A DNA stretch of 64,000 bases, from the NCBI GenBank assembly GCA_030568195.1, contig JAJLTO010000006.1, forward strand, positions 558,001 to 622,000, written 5' to 3'. Numbering within the stretch: the stretch's first letter is position 1; each line of letters opens with the position of its first letter. Source of the DNA: Dipodascopsis uninucleata var. uninucleata. Its lineage: Eukaryota > Ascomycota > Lipomycetes > Lipomycetales > Lipomycetaceae. The notes under the pieces are model-generated. The model was given only the letters and a program-made list of their open reading frames with translations, ran no database searches and had not been told where the DNA came from. Below, piece by piece: positions 45,948 through 56,793 of this stretch. A program made the position numbers and the translations under genes.

Positions 45948-47239
45948 TTAGATACGCATTAGAACCATGCCTAATATAACCACAATGATGCATATTGAAC
46001 CTAGTAAAATATTGCTATTTTTATACGCAGAACTTTTATATACATACCCAAAGGTAAGCTTGATTGACTTGATATAGTACTCCTCGAAATTGCGACGTGT
46101 GGTATCCTATAAATTAGCAGTCAGCACGTGTCGAGGACTATACAATATAATTTTGATAAAATAGAGTCAAACGAACCTCTTGGCCAATAGGAACACCCTT
46201 GATGGTGATAAACGCCTTAGTTTCTCCTCGTCCCTGGTCGATATCAATTTTAAGGTTGGCATGATGACCGGATTTCCAGTCTTTAAGTCTCCACAGCATC
46301 TCAATTGACTTGTCCTGAATCAAAGTAAGGAATTTACCGGTAACATTGCCTCCGAAAAGAGAAAATTCACCACCTTCCGTGGGAGAAAACGTAACTGGAG
46401 GAGATCTCGTCCATGCAGTAACTCTCCCAGGATCAAGAAAAGTCAAGTAAATCTCAGATGCTGGAGCATTAAAAACAGTGTCAAGATTTAATGTAGTAGT
46501 ATTGTAAGCAGTTACCGATCCACCTGATGAAGATGAACTGGAACCAGAAGCATTCGCTTTGGCGATCCTCGCTTGATCGGAGACTAACTGATTGGAAGCA
46601 GTGAATGTTGACTTGTTTTCTGTTACAGGATGCTGAATATCCTTACTGTGCGTCCTTATCAAGTCAGGACCAAAAGCAGTAAGCTTTTGCCTCAACTGTG
46701 GTAAGATCTTGGACTTAATCAACTGTCGAACAACCTGCTTCTCAGCGGTCTCGCTACTGATAGATATCTCGAAAACATACTCAGCTTCATCTGTGTCATA
46801 CGCAACTTCAGGAATAGAAATTGTTCCTGAAACAGAATCCCCGTTTTCGATGCTACCGGTGTAATCAAGTACAAGTCGGACGTCAAACAAACTGATCACC
46901 TTGCCTTTTCGCTGGCTGACATCGACATCGCCAGTTAGACTCGAAAGCTTAGATATCTCTGCCTTAGTTTTTCCATCATCAGAAATAGCCGATATGCCAA
47001 TCAAATTCTCAGAGAAATACGCTTTCGACCATTCTACGCAGTTCTTGTCGACCCAGTGCCTATAGAAAAAAACATTTAATGTATAAGAATTATGCATTTA
47101 AAATCTTAAGAGATCACCAAAAAATCTCATTATATACAAAGGTTTAAGGCAAAAACAGCCAGAACAGACTTCTATTTCTTACTAAACATATTTAAGGAAA
47201 AAAAATAATATACCAATTATTTGGATTATGTAAAACCAT
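45948..47239 (-). CDS. AHA1: Aha1, activator of Hsp90 ATPase
   Basis: Three exons (47239-47214, 47059-46177, 46106-45948) encode 355 residues. The first exon gives MVLHNPNNW, joining to HWVDKNCVEWSKAYF to restore the NNWHW motif of the family. The N-terminal domain (about 1-160) binds the Hsp90 middle domain. A Ser-rich linker leads to the AHSA1 domain (TVFNAPASEIYLTFLDPGRV, FSLFGGNVTGKF, WRLKDWKSGHHANLKI), which ends at RRNFEEYYIKSIKLTFGY. As read, the frame then runs 33 residues further, ending NILLGSICIIVVILGMVLMRI, a hydrophobic segment like a tail anchor. Alternatively a GTATGT donor inside TTTGGGTATGT removes it. Cytosolic co-chaperone in other species. Confidence 0.92.
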
Positions 47240-47264
47240 TCTGGATATATCTAAAAGTTGTACC

Positions 47265-47606
47265 CTAGAATATTTTCTCAGTCAGCACTTAGAACAAGAC
47301 CTTAAAACAACCCATTAATGTCATCACTTTATAAGAAAATACACTAATTATTTCAGTAGAAAATATTTTTCAAAAGAAAAACAATAACATATTTTGGTTC
47401 ATAGATCAGAAATTTGGGTATAGATTAGTAGTCCACACAACAAGAGAGTACATATTCTCTTCAGACTGGTGCACAGCAAACTTATATCGTCACTTCAAGA
47501 ACCAACAAAATAATCTTTCATTTTTCTTCCATCATAATGACATTATTGAATCATGGAAGGATTTAATAAGTACATATTAAAAACTAGGATATTTAAATAA
47601 GCTTAC
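47265..47606 (-). other. Probable 5'-UTR intron of AHA1
   Basis: A GAG/GTAAGCTT donor at 47606 and a TTCTAG acceptor at 47265 bracket about 340 bases just upstream of the AHA1 ATG. The flanking upstream sequence has no in-frame ATG joining to AHA1, so it would be untranslated. Confidence 0.4.
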
Positions 47607-47937
47607 CTCTGTAACTAAAATTTTTAAATACTCCACCTTCACTGAACAGGCACTTCACTTATAAAAACCAACAAAAACAATAACAGAAAATGCCTGAAAA
47701 CGCCTTTTATAGAACTAAAAGATAGAATATAAATTACGATAAACCTAGACTATACAATGATCTCAGCTGTTGATAAGTAATTGAAACACAGCTATATACG
47801 AGTTGACATCTCAGCGGTCTATATATAAACTAAAGATTAAGTGGGAAGGTCTAGAAAAAATATAGATTTACTAAATCCTCGAAAGTTCTTTTGTTAGGGT
47901 TTAAGCTAAGAAACTAGGGCTTCGTTTGCACAAACAC

Positions 47938-47950
47938 TTCGAGAAGATTC
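47938..47950. promoter_or_regulatory. Heat-shock element upstream of AHA1
   Basis: TTCgaGAAgaTTC is a perfect three-unit Hsf1 site. A two-unit GAAagTTC lies about 60 bases away at 47881-47888. AHA1 is an Hsf1 target in yeast, so the position fits. Confidence 0.6.
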
Positions 47951-48497
47951 CTCAAAACTTGCATAACTCTCACGAATCATGTAATTATGTGACTTGAAAC
48001 GATGTCTCGGTAAGCATGTAAACTGATAGTAACAGTACATGTGTAGTTATATACAGGAATAGCATTATGGAATGATGTTAGAAGTTCTTGCTTCAGGAAA
48101 ATATACGTGTAAATAAACATACAATGCATTATGTGTTATGAATATTACATACGATAGTCGAGTATAATGGGCTTGCGAAAAATTGAATGACAATTAACAA
48201 GTTTATGAACCAATCACACGTAGATGTTCTAGTATTCCCCTAACACAATATCTTTACAGTACTGCCAAAAACATCTTCATTACGATCTCTTTCTAAAAGG
48301 AAAAATAATGTTCTCAAAAAAAACAATAAATGCGTAAAACAACCTCATTCTCCAATTACCCCAATTGCCTATCCATAATACAGCACATCTAAACAAATTT
48401 TAGTACTGTACAAAATGCTTCAGTATGCAAAGATTCTTTGAATGCTTTATCAGAAGAGCGACTGTATAGATCACCCAGATAAAAGATATATTTACTC

Positions 48498-49980
48498 CTA
48501 AATAGGATCGTCGTACTTGTCAGTAAAGCAAAAACAGCATTCAGATAAAAAGAATGATTTCAGAGCGTCACTGCAAACCGTTAGTACAAAAAATCGAATA
48601 TAACACATACAGTGCCGAAATTGAATGATATAGAGACACTTACATGAAGGTATTGCCATCATCTTCAAATTGTCCATTGTTCCTGAGTCTCAGATTCTGA
48701 TATACTGGTTGTTGACGCGCGTCAGGAGCCGTAACTAGCGACTCAGATATAGATCGACTAGATGATGAGGGCGCATAGTAGAAAGGATGACGCTGTATGG
48801 CTCCATAGCCCATGTTTTGAGAGATCGGCGGCCTGAATCTAGGCGGTCGCGATCCTCCCCTTCGACTACCGCGTCCATGCATGAGCTTCGCCAAAGCTGC
48901 CCGCGACTTTGGCGACATCCTAGAGTAGAGAAGTTCTTCTGCCTCAGATGTTGATGGGAATGGAGGCACCCGGGGACTAGCATAATCTATAAGATAAGGC
49001 ATATCCGAAATCGACTCACTTATCGAATAACCAGCCAATGACTGAGGAGAAGATGACAGTGGTGGCGACGTAGCAGAAACTGTTGCATGCCGGATTTTTG
49101 CATTCTTATTGCTTGCGACACCAACCGCTTCTCTGTCAGCATAATATTCAACTGCAACTGACCTTGACACTGTCTGTTCGGTATGAAAATCGTCGTTCTC
49201 CTCGTCTTCTAAATATTCATTATCATCGTCATCATTTTCGCCAATATCGCCTTGGTCTAAAAATTCTTGCTCTCGTTGATGTCGTTCCAAAGCAGAGATG
49301 AGGTCATCAGCATCCTCACTATCCAGACCCCTTGAGGCAGCATGCGCTGCCAAAAATGACGGCGAATTGAACCCTGGAGTACCAAACATTCCCGGAGAAA
49401 CATTCGCAAGTGATGTAGTTTGCTGCTGAGATGGTAGGGTACTATTTCGAGAGTGAATTCTAGACGCCGCCGTCCAGCCAAGATCGTATGTATATTCAGA
49501 GTAATCTATTCCTCGTAGATAAGTGGCACTAGATGGACTACCAACCGGAATATCACGATTACTATTATTATAGGCTGCCCTGCTCATAATATCTCTGTTG
49601 ACGTCTGTATACGGCATGTCTGTTGTATGCCGGTGGTGATGGTCATCGTCTGGAGGATGAATGCTGCCATTTGACGTCGCGGCATATAGCTTGCTTGTCT
49701 CGTCTATGTCGACGACATTGGATGATTGGTATCGAACGTGATCAACTTCATTGCTATCCAGATACACCTCAGCTTCATACACTGCACCGTCTAGTGAAGA
49801 TAGCGAAGAAGAAGAAGAAGATGACGATATTATAGACCTGTGTCGCATATGTACTGCCTTCTGAGTATTTCGTTGACCATAAGTACCTGAATGGTCGCTA
49901 GTACCATCAGAATTTCCAAGAAGCAATATAGCTTCACGTCTCGAAGATGGACGATTGCTTGAGGAATTAGACGAAGACAT
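48498..49980 (-). CDS. Unrecognised Ser/Asp-rich protein with cysteine-rich C-terminal exon
   Basis: Two exons (49980-48644, 48570-48498) encode 469 residues starting MSSSNSSSNRPSSRREAILL. I recognise no family. It has Ser runs, an acidic stretch (DNEYLEDEENDDF, about residue 260), a conserved-looking block SEAEELLYSRMSPKSRAALAKLM near residue 360 and an RGSRRGGSRPPRFRP patch. The frame ends at ATG TAA exactly where a GTAAGTG donor begins. An exact TACTAAC branch site (48580-48586, minus) and TTTGCAG acceptor follow, giving a last exon IDALKSFFLSECCFCFTDKY. The CCFC cluster could be palmitoylated. The splice signals are the best in the window, so the short exon is likely real. Confidence 0.65.
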
Positions 49981-52312
49981 GCTTGAAATAAATGAAAGCA
50001 CTGCTTGCTAGTAAATGTAGACGTCCCAGGTAGAGGAAAAGAGAAACAAAAAAATAGCTGAAGGGATGGTAAGTTATGAAGCACAGGTCAGAGATACTCA
50101 ATATAGAGATAATCCCTCTATATTTTCGTGATGCAACAATTATCGGCAACCTGCTGTTGAAGAAGCTGCTACTCTACAGACCGATAGTAATCTCACTGGA
50201 TTCTAGTCATATGTGAAACTAAATCGAGGTTTCAAATACGGTATTAGCAAAGAAGAATCAACAAAAGCAGACCATTCTCAAACCACGAGTCTAATACTCT
50301 AATATCGTCACTGGAACTACTTACAGTATTCCATGCACTTCTTAATAGCGACCTGTAGTACAGATAATACGGTATGTATCAATGATAGGCTCTAATACGA
50401 CTGAAGACAAAAGACCACAAAAAATAGTTACACTCAATGCCTAGCGGTCGCTCAAACACACCGGCCATAAATCCACTATATCACCGCAGTCTAGAATACG
50501 GTCAAAATAAATGGTATGACAAATTAATGACTACCTAATCGGCTCTATATTTTACCACAAACTGGCGGTCTAATTATATTGCACGTATATGTGAGCTCGA
50601 TACAAGTGAAATGCAATCTAATACAACTTTTTAGTTCGTATGAAATAAGAAGACTGATATATCTATAGGACTAATAGTAAAGAGTAAAATTCCAAAAGTG
50701 AGCGCGATCCTTGTTAGTGGGGTTTTCCTGCGTTGAAGGATAAAAGTCAGCCAATTTTTTTCTTACGTAACGAAAACTATGTTCTGCCGCTATGCAGACC
50801 GAGAATTCCACTAGTAAAATACTTCATGATATGCTATTCCTTTACCTATATTCCTTTAGATATTTACCACTACGACTAGATCTTTATCTAGACAGCTGAA
50901 CTGACTGGCCCTTTGCGTGGATATGCTCTTGTTTTTTTTTTGAGCTGTTGGCTGAGATCTGCGGTTCAGGCACAATACTTGTAACGCAGCTAAATCAATA
51001 TCGGCATCCTCTATTTATTTACTTTTGCTGATTATCAGGTCACAATCTCGACGACTCATATTTTCACGTGACGCTTATCAGATTTTTTCGTGACCTTGTC
51101 GAGTTACCCTGTCTATATATGCTCGTTACAAAGCGAGCATCCAGAACGGGCGAGAAGTTGTCACTGCTGGCCGAGGCTTTGAAGATAAATAGCCAGTGCT
51201 AGTGTGTGGAATGTGACTTTTGTTCTACAAGCAAGGCTGGCTTATGGCGATATTATTTGCAGCTTCTAATAGAAAATATCATTACACAATGACTGCAATA
51301 AGACTCCCGGGAAATTTTCTGATAAGGAAGATAGATTCCGCAGCACTGCTAAAATGTGGTTAATCCATTAACCCCTACCCTGAGAGGAACGACCTTATGA
51401 TAATGATACTAGAAGAAACGAGTCGTTTTAAGCATTAAAAGTCACGCAGTTTACAGTCAGCTTGTAAACCTTAAATATCGTAGGCTTACAATCCTGCATG
51501 GATTGATCTGATAAGACATGTCTCGCATTCTACCCTGGAGACTGACTCGCCTACCCAGTTGACTCTACAGATAGAGAGCGCGAGTCTCGATATAGCTTTG
51601 CGAAATGCTAAAATAAAGGTACTGGATGTCAATAACATAAGGATTAACAATCTTGAATTTCGCTTTATCATCTCGTCCCCGATTTATAGGAAAACAAGTA
51701 AATAAATAAATTGTTGAGGTCTACGAAACTATGCAGTAGACACATCAGTGGAAACACACAATGGGCATACCTTAAATTGAATATAAGGCCATCACTATTT
51801 ATAACTTTCTAATTACCGTATATATATATATTTTCAATGATTGACTCTGACAGAATACTTCTGTTATTCGAGCTAATATCTTCTTTTCTAGAAATAGTAA
51901 AACGACAAAACATCATTAAAAGAAACTGCATCAAAAATGAGAGCAAAAGGATCTTAAAAGCTTTAACATAGCTTAGGCTCCTCAGCTCCAAACTTCTCAT
52001 TAAATAATTTTAGATTAAATAACGGGAAGCCCAAATGCTCTTGTAATCTTTCAAGGCTCAAATAGTATTTCGCTTTTAGCTCTCCATTTTCGTCCAATAA
52101 GCCTTTGCTGTCCTCGCAAACAAAATTATGTAAAAAGGACTAAATAAGAGAAAAGCAAGCTCGATGCCGCGTATAAATGAATGATATGAATTAATATAAC
52201 CATCTCAATCTCAGAATATAACAAAAACTTAGCTATATATCAGATTTCTCATTGCTCTTGATAACCCTAATGTATGGCTAGATATGCTTGAGGAACTTTA
52301 CCCTGGAAATAT
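49981..52312. other. Long intergenic region
   Basis: 2,332 bases upstream of the Ser-rich gene. It contains a CACGTG (51065-51070), a perfect 7-base inverted repeat ATGCTCG/CGAGCAT (51119-51140) and pyrimidine runs near 50930. A long promoter or leader is likely. No gene recognised. Confidence 0.5.
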
Positions 52313-54068
52313 CTATATGCCCTCTGGTAACTGAATGTCTTTAATGGTGACTTTGTTAGACCATTGGTGAAGGATACTGATCCAGCCCGTGGCAATAACA
52401 ATCTCAGGACTGACTTTACTGGTATCGATTGCAATTCTCCAAACCATTCCACGAGCGACTTTGCCGGCATGTGCAATAGTCTCACGCTGATCACTCTTGC
52501 TGACAAGCGAGCGATCTACTACATTCATCTGAGGACCTGTCGAACCTGGACGAAGGTCCCATAGAGAATTGTGAGTATGAGAAAATGGTGGTAAGCCACT
52601 TCTGTTTGAAGATCCAGATGATGATAAGCTAGCCATGCTCGGACTAGAAAATGCATTAAAACGATGCTGACGATCAGCTGAAGGACCAGACATCCAAGAT
52701 CCATTACCAAGACCTAAGGGAATAGTTGCAGGTGACTCTACTGACGGGTCAGTCAAGAAAAATTCAGTGTTGCTAAATACCGATTTTTGAAGAAGACCGC
52801 TCTTGTTCCAGTGGTATGGGGCGGCACCGGAAAGGTAGAAGACTCGAAGATTACCATCTTCCGGAGTCCATTGTTTAGAAACCTTGCGGTAGGTGAGTCC
52901 GCCGTTGGGATTATTGAAGAGTATATACTTGCCAGGGTGAGCACGAGAAGCAATGATTCCAGTGCCTGCACCAACACCATCCTGCTTTCCAGTATATATG
53001 GTAGCGAGATCAGCTTGCCCCATTCGAGCATCTGCATATGCAAGAGTCCATGTCTGAGATCGGATATCTGGACGTAGAAGTACATATACCTTCTCGCCCT
53101 GGTTGTTAAGGACGTGAATAATTCGCTTATCGGTATCCGGTTCTGGTTTCAAGTAGAAGATGGCGGTTGAAGGGTTATCAAATAATCTCTGCAGTAAGAT
53201 ATCGGTATTCACTGATGACTGCGAAGAAACTTCAGTCTCAGCAGGTTAGCAAAGGCTACATTGGATATAGAAAATACCACTTTTGATGTGGACGCTAAAA
53301 ATGTTGGGAAATCTTACCGGAGTTATTACTTCCGCTGCGATTATTCTGTCGATCAGTCTCTTGAACACCATGCTCATGAAGTTCTCCTCTAGCATCAACA
53401 ATTGGATGCTGAGTGGTTTCTTCCTGCAAATCAAAGGCAGAAAATACTTTGATCTTTGATTTCACAATGAATTGTAATCGTTCATACGATCTGTAGCCAA
53501 CAATGAGCGCATTAGCGACACCAAGCCCTATTTGGGCTGCAATCCATGCAGGAAGCTTTGGAATAGGCATTGTCAAGCCTTCTTTAGCTAACTGGACAAT
53601 AGTACGACCCTTATCGTTGGGTTCAAGTAAGAGTCTCGGGAATACAAGGTATTTAGGATGATATGACTGTAAAATAATAGGAAGTACAGCCTGGTACAAG
53701 TGCACCTGACTCTTGGCTATCAGCGATGGAATCAGCGAAAGATATCCGCACAGACAACCAAGGTATATTGCAACAAGCAGAATCTGCAGTGCACTGATTT
53801 GCTCTGTGAGATTACTTAGGTTTCCAAAAAATGTGAATATCCTAAATAAAATGTTTTGCAATGAAGCAAATATTGTCAGAAACAGTATAAATCTGAATGC
53901 CCTGCCTGATAATTTCCACGACCTCGACGCCAATGCCGCTTTCTCGACTAATTTGAACCGATCCAGCTTGACTCCGCAGAGTGAGATATGTAATTATATA
54001 ATAAATATATAAAATGGGTAGACTGGAGCTAACTATATATGATGAATATTCTCACTCCAAAAAAACAT
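52313..54068 (-). CDS. Predicted membrane protein with C-terminal tubby-like/LURP fold
   Basis: Best model: three exons (54068-54056, 53971-53318, 53229-52313), 527 residues, starting MFFWIKLDRFKLVEKAALAS. Residues 25-110 hold two or three membrane segments (FRFILFLTIFASLQNILFRI, LQILLVAIYLGCLCGYLSLI), then LPAWIAAQIGLGVANALIVG. The C-terminal half has TAIFYLKPEPDTDKRIIHVL, then PYHWNKSG, and near the end MVWRIAIDTSKVSPEIVIAT. This order of strands (Y-x-W, later W-R-I-x-I-D, and a final hydrophobic helix) resembles fungal tubby C-terminal-like / scramblase-type domains. The middle is Ser-rich. The first exon (13 bases) and the intron 2 acceptor are uncertain: a better polypyrimidine acceptor at 53219 is out of frame. 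Two separate genes remain possible. Confidence 0.55.
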
Positions 54069-54170
54069 CCTGCATTCCCATTTAAGTCAACCTATGTCGA
54101 TATTCTCTATGATCGAGTTCATCATATAGTTCGAATCTGAATAGCTTCGATGTTTATGAGTCGGTCGGAT

Positions 54171-54187
54171 CACGTGATAAACGCGTC
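54171..54187. promoter_or_regulatory. E-box and MluI box in the STN1 divergent promoter
   Basis: TCACGTGA (54171-54178, palindromic, Cbf1/CDEI-like) and ACGCGT (54182-54187) lie four bases apart, about 115 bases before the STN1 ATG and 105 bases before the divergent gene. Confidence 0.6.
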
Positions 54188-54300
54188 ATTGTCAGGCTCC
54201 ACTGGATGTCAGCACACGTAAGAGAGTGGGTGTATGGCACTTGCTCCTGGCAAGTAGCATCTATACAATTAAAAGATACGAAAATTGAGTTGAATATCGG

Positions 54301-56137
54301 ATGATAAAATCAAAAAAGAGAAAAGCTGCGAGACTTCACAGAGATGAACGGCAAAATCGAGACGTTGTTAGTAACAGCGCTGACCACGACAAAGAGCATC
54401 GACCAGAAGCTAAAAAGGAGGCAACGGTGACAAGAAAGCAACCATCAAAATTAAGCCGGTCAAAGAGAAGAAGAGAGCAAAAGCGGAGAAAATCTAGCTT
54501 ACTACTGGATCATGAGCTGAGTAAACTGGCAGATTGCTATACGGCAGATGCCGTTATGAAGAGGTTGGATGGCGAGAATCAAAATCAAGATGACGAACAA
54601 AACGACATATCTTTTACTCATTCTGACAGCGACGGGTCAGAGAAAGGTAATAATTCTGACATAGAGACAATATATGTGGATCTTTCGCCTTCGGCCTGCA
54701 GATTATTAGAAGATTACAAGTATAACTGGATATCAGAGTCAGTACATTCTTGTGATCAAAGATCAATGACAGAGAGTGTTCAAAAGGTGGTATATCAGCC
54801 GGAGACTGCGAGAGTAATAGAAGATAACTTCGAAACAATTGTGTTAGATGGTTTAGAAGTATCTTGTGATGATTATGAAAGTCTAGACTCAGGTTATGCT
54901 GAAGTTACCGTCAACATTAGTGGCTTTTCTCAGCCGGAAGATACGATCGAGCACATATCCGAAACCAGTGTCGAGCTTGATGACGAGTTTCTTGCGGAGG
55001 CAGCAGCCTACATGGACACATCTGAATCAAGGTCTCCTAACAAAAATTTGAACACACAGAAAGAAGAAAAACAGGTTTATCTTAATGGCACGGTAATCCA
55101 AGGCATCGATATTACTAGCAATTCAAGCACTGAGGAAGTTACGATCGAGCTGTCAGACGTGAATCCAAACTATGAGATGCCCGAGAGATCTAAAAAGACC
55201 TTCACAGAACTTAACGGTTCTGGTGGAATTGACTATGGAGAGGAAATCGCAATTGGTTCTAATGACTGTGACGAATATCAGTCCATGGATATTGAATGGG
55301 ATGCGTCAGATTATGGAGAAGACACGCGTCAAGAGACTGATAATGTAATAGATGTTGATTTAAACGGTTTTGAGGAGCAAACTATCGAATTATCATTGGA
55401 GCTGGCAAATATAGATGACCTTGACAATTACAAGCACGGTAGAGAAGATGATTTGGAGAGTCGTTGGACAATATCTGATGGTAGCGGAACTTTGTATTAC
55501 TGGTCTGCTCTGTATCCTTTCTCCCCATTTCATGACGAAGCAATAGAGATTTCTATTCGCGATATATATGAATTGAATTACAAAAAACTTAAGTCTTATC
55601 AACTTTTTACAAATTACTTTTGGAAAAATCATCCTATTAAAGTAGTTTGTTTGACAGGTCTATGTATATCGAAGAAAATTGCAATGGATGAAAGTATATT
55701 ATACGAATGTGAGTTAATTTGAATATAATTAAAATAATTATATTGGACTTGGAGATTAATCAAGTTACCATCTGTGACAGTGGAAGATGGTTCAGGAAGA
55801 TCAATCATTTGTAGACATATGTCGACTGGCGAGGATCTACATTTCGAATCACAAATTTTACGTGTCTGGGGTGAGATAAACGTATACAGATCAGTGCGAC
55901 AAATAAGTGTGAATAGGATTAGTATGTCTTTCTATAATTTAAATATCAGTTGCTAAATTAATCTAACCCGGATTGTACAATACAGAGCTCGTTGAAGACA
56001 AAGCCGATGAAATTCTGGGGCTGGAAAGAATTATGAGTTTTAGGAAACGTCTAAATATTCCGTGGACAATATCGAAGGAGGTTTTCAGCCGTATTTATAA
56101 CAGAATACAGTCCCTATCTGTTGTTCAAGACCAATGA
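54301..56137 (+). CDS. STN1: STN1, telomere-capping CST subunit with long N-terminal extension
   Basis: Three exons (54301-55708, 55781-55921, 55986-56137) encode 566 residues. The last 170 residues match the Stn1 OB fold: ALYPFSPFHDEAIEISIRDI, FWKNHPIKVVCLTGLCISKK, ELEDGSGRSIICRH, ILRVWGEINVYRSVRQISV and a final ILGLERIM, RLNIPW. Splicing restores the OB core across both introns. In other Stn1 proteins the OB fold is at or near the N-terminus. Here it follows about 390 residues that begin very basic (MIKSKKRKAARLHRDE, KRRREQKRRKSS), then become acidic and Ser/Asp-rich. No C-terminal winged helix is present, as in short forms. Stn1 with Ten1 binds telomeric DNA and Pol alpha-primase; POL1 is also in this window. 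Confidence 0.82.
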
Positions 56138-56793
56138 GTCAAGTACTGGCTAGAGAAAGACAAAATTTTATTGAAGAGAGCAAGACTCAACAAAATCATA
56201 GCCATGCGTTACGACTAAAAATATGCTAAATGGACTAATACAAAAGTAATTATAATATATGGTAATACAACTTAGAAGTTTCCCTAATTCAATATTACAG
56301 ATAAATGATTATGAAAATTTCAAGAGGTAATAAATGACAGAAATTAGTAGTCGTGACTAGCTTATCAATTAATGATAGTGAAGATAAAGAGTGTCGGCAG
56401 ATCGCACTTGTTGAAGAGAGATAAATATGATACAAAGTAAAGCTTCAAACGCTGCGAAATCTCATAATTCTGGTTACAACCTTCTTGGTTTCTGCGTTAT
56501 AAATATATTCTCACAATTTCCAAATCATTTTCGTAATGGGAAATCAAACGAGTCTATATTCACATGCATTTAATATTTCAATAGAAAGAAAGTATCTATA
56601 ATATTTAAAAAAGCATAAAATACAGGACGTGGCTCTGTAGAAATGATTATATCACACAGTTTTATACATCACAAATCTATTAACCCGTTACAAACATATA
56701 ATCCTTTTAATCATAAAATCGTCAACTATCTTGTTCACGATAGAACCGAATAAGGAAATATAAAAACTGACAAAACAAAAATACGTGATTTGA
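56138..56793. other. Convergent 3' region
   Basis: 656 AT-rich bases between tail-to-tail genes. No feature recognised. Confidence 0.55.

Larger units (their letters stand above)
47240..48497. other. AHA1 leader and upstream region
   Basis: 1,258 bases. It includes a likely 5'-UTR intron and a heat-shock element (both listed). The rest is AT-rich with no gene recognised. Confidence 0.55.

Noticed and set aside
54129-54160. AGTTCGAATCTG resembling a tRNA B box
   Set aside because: No A box or pairing arms at the right distance.
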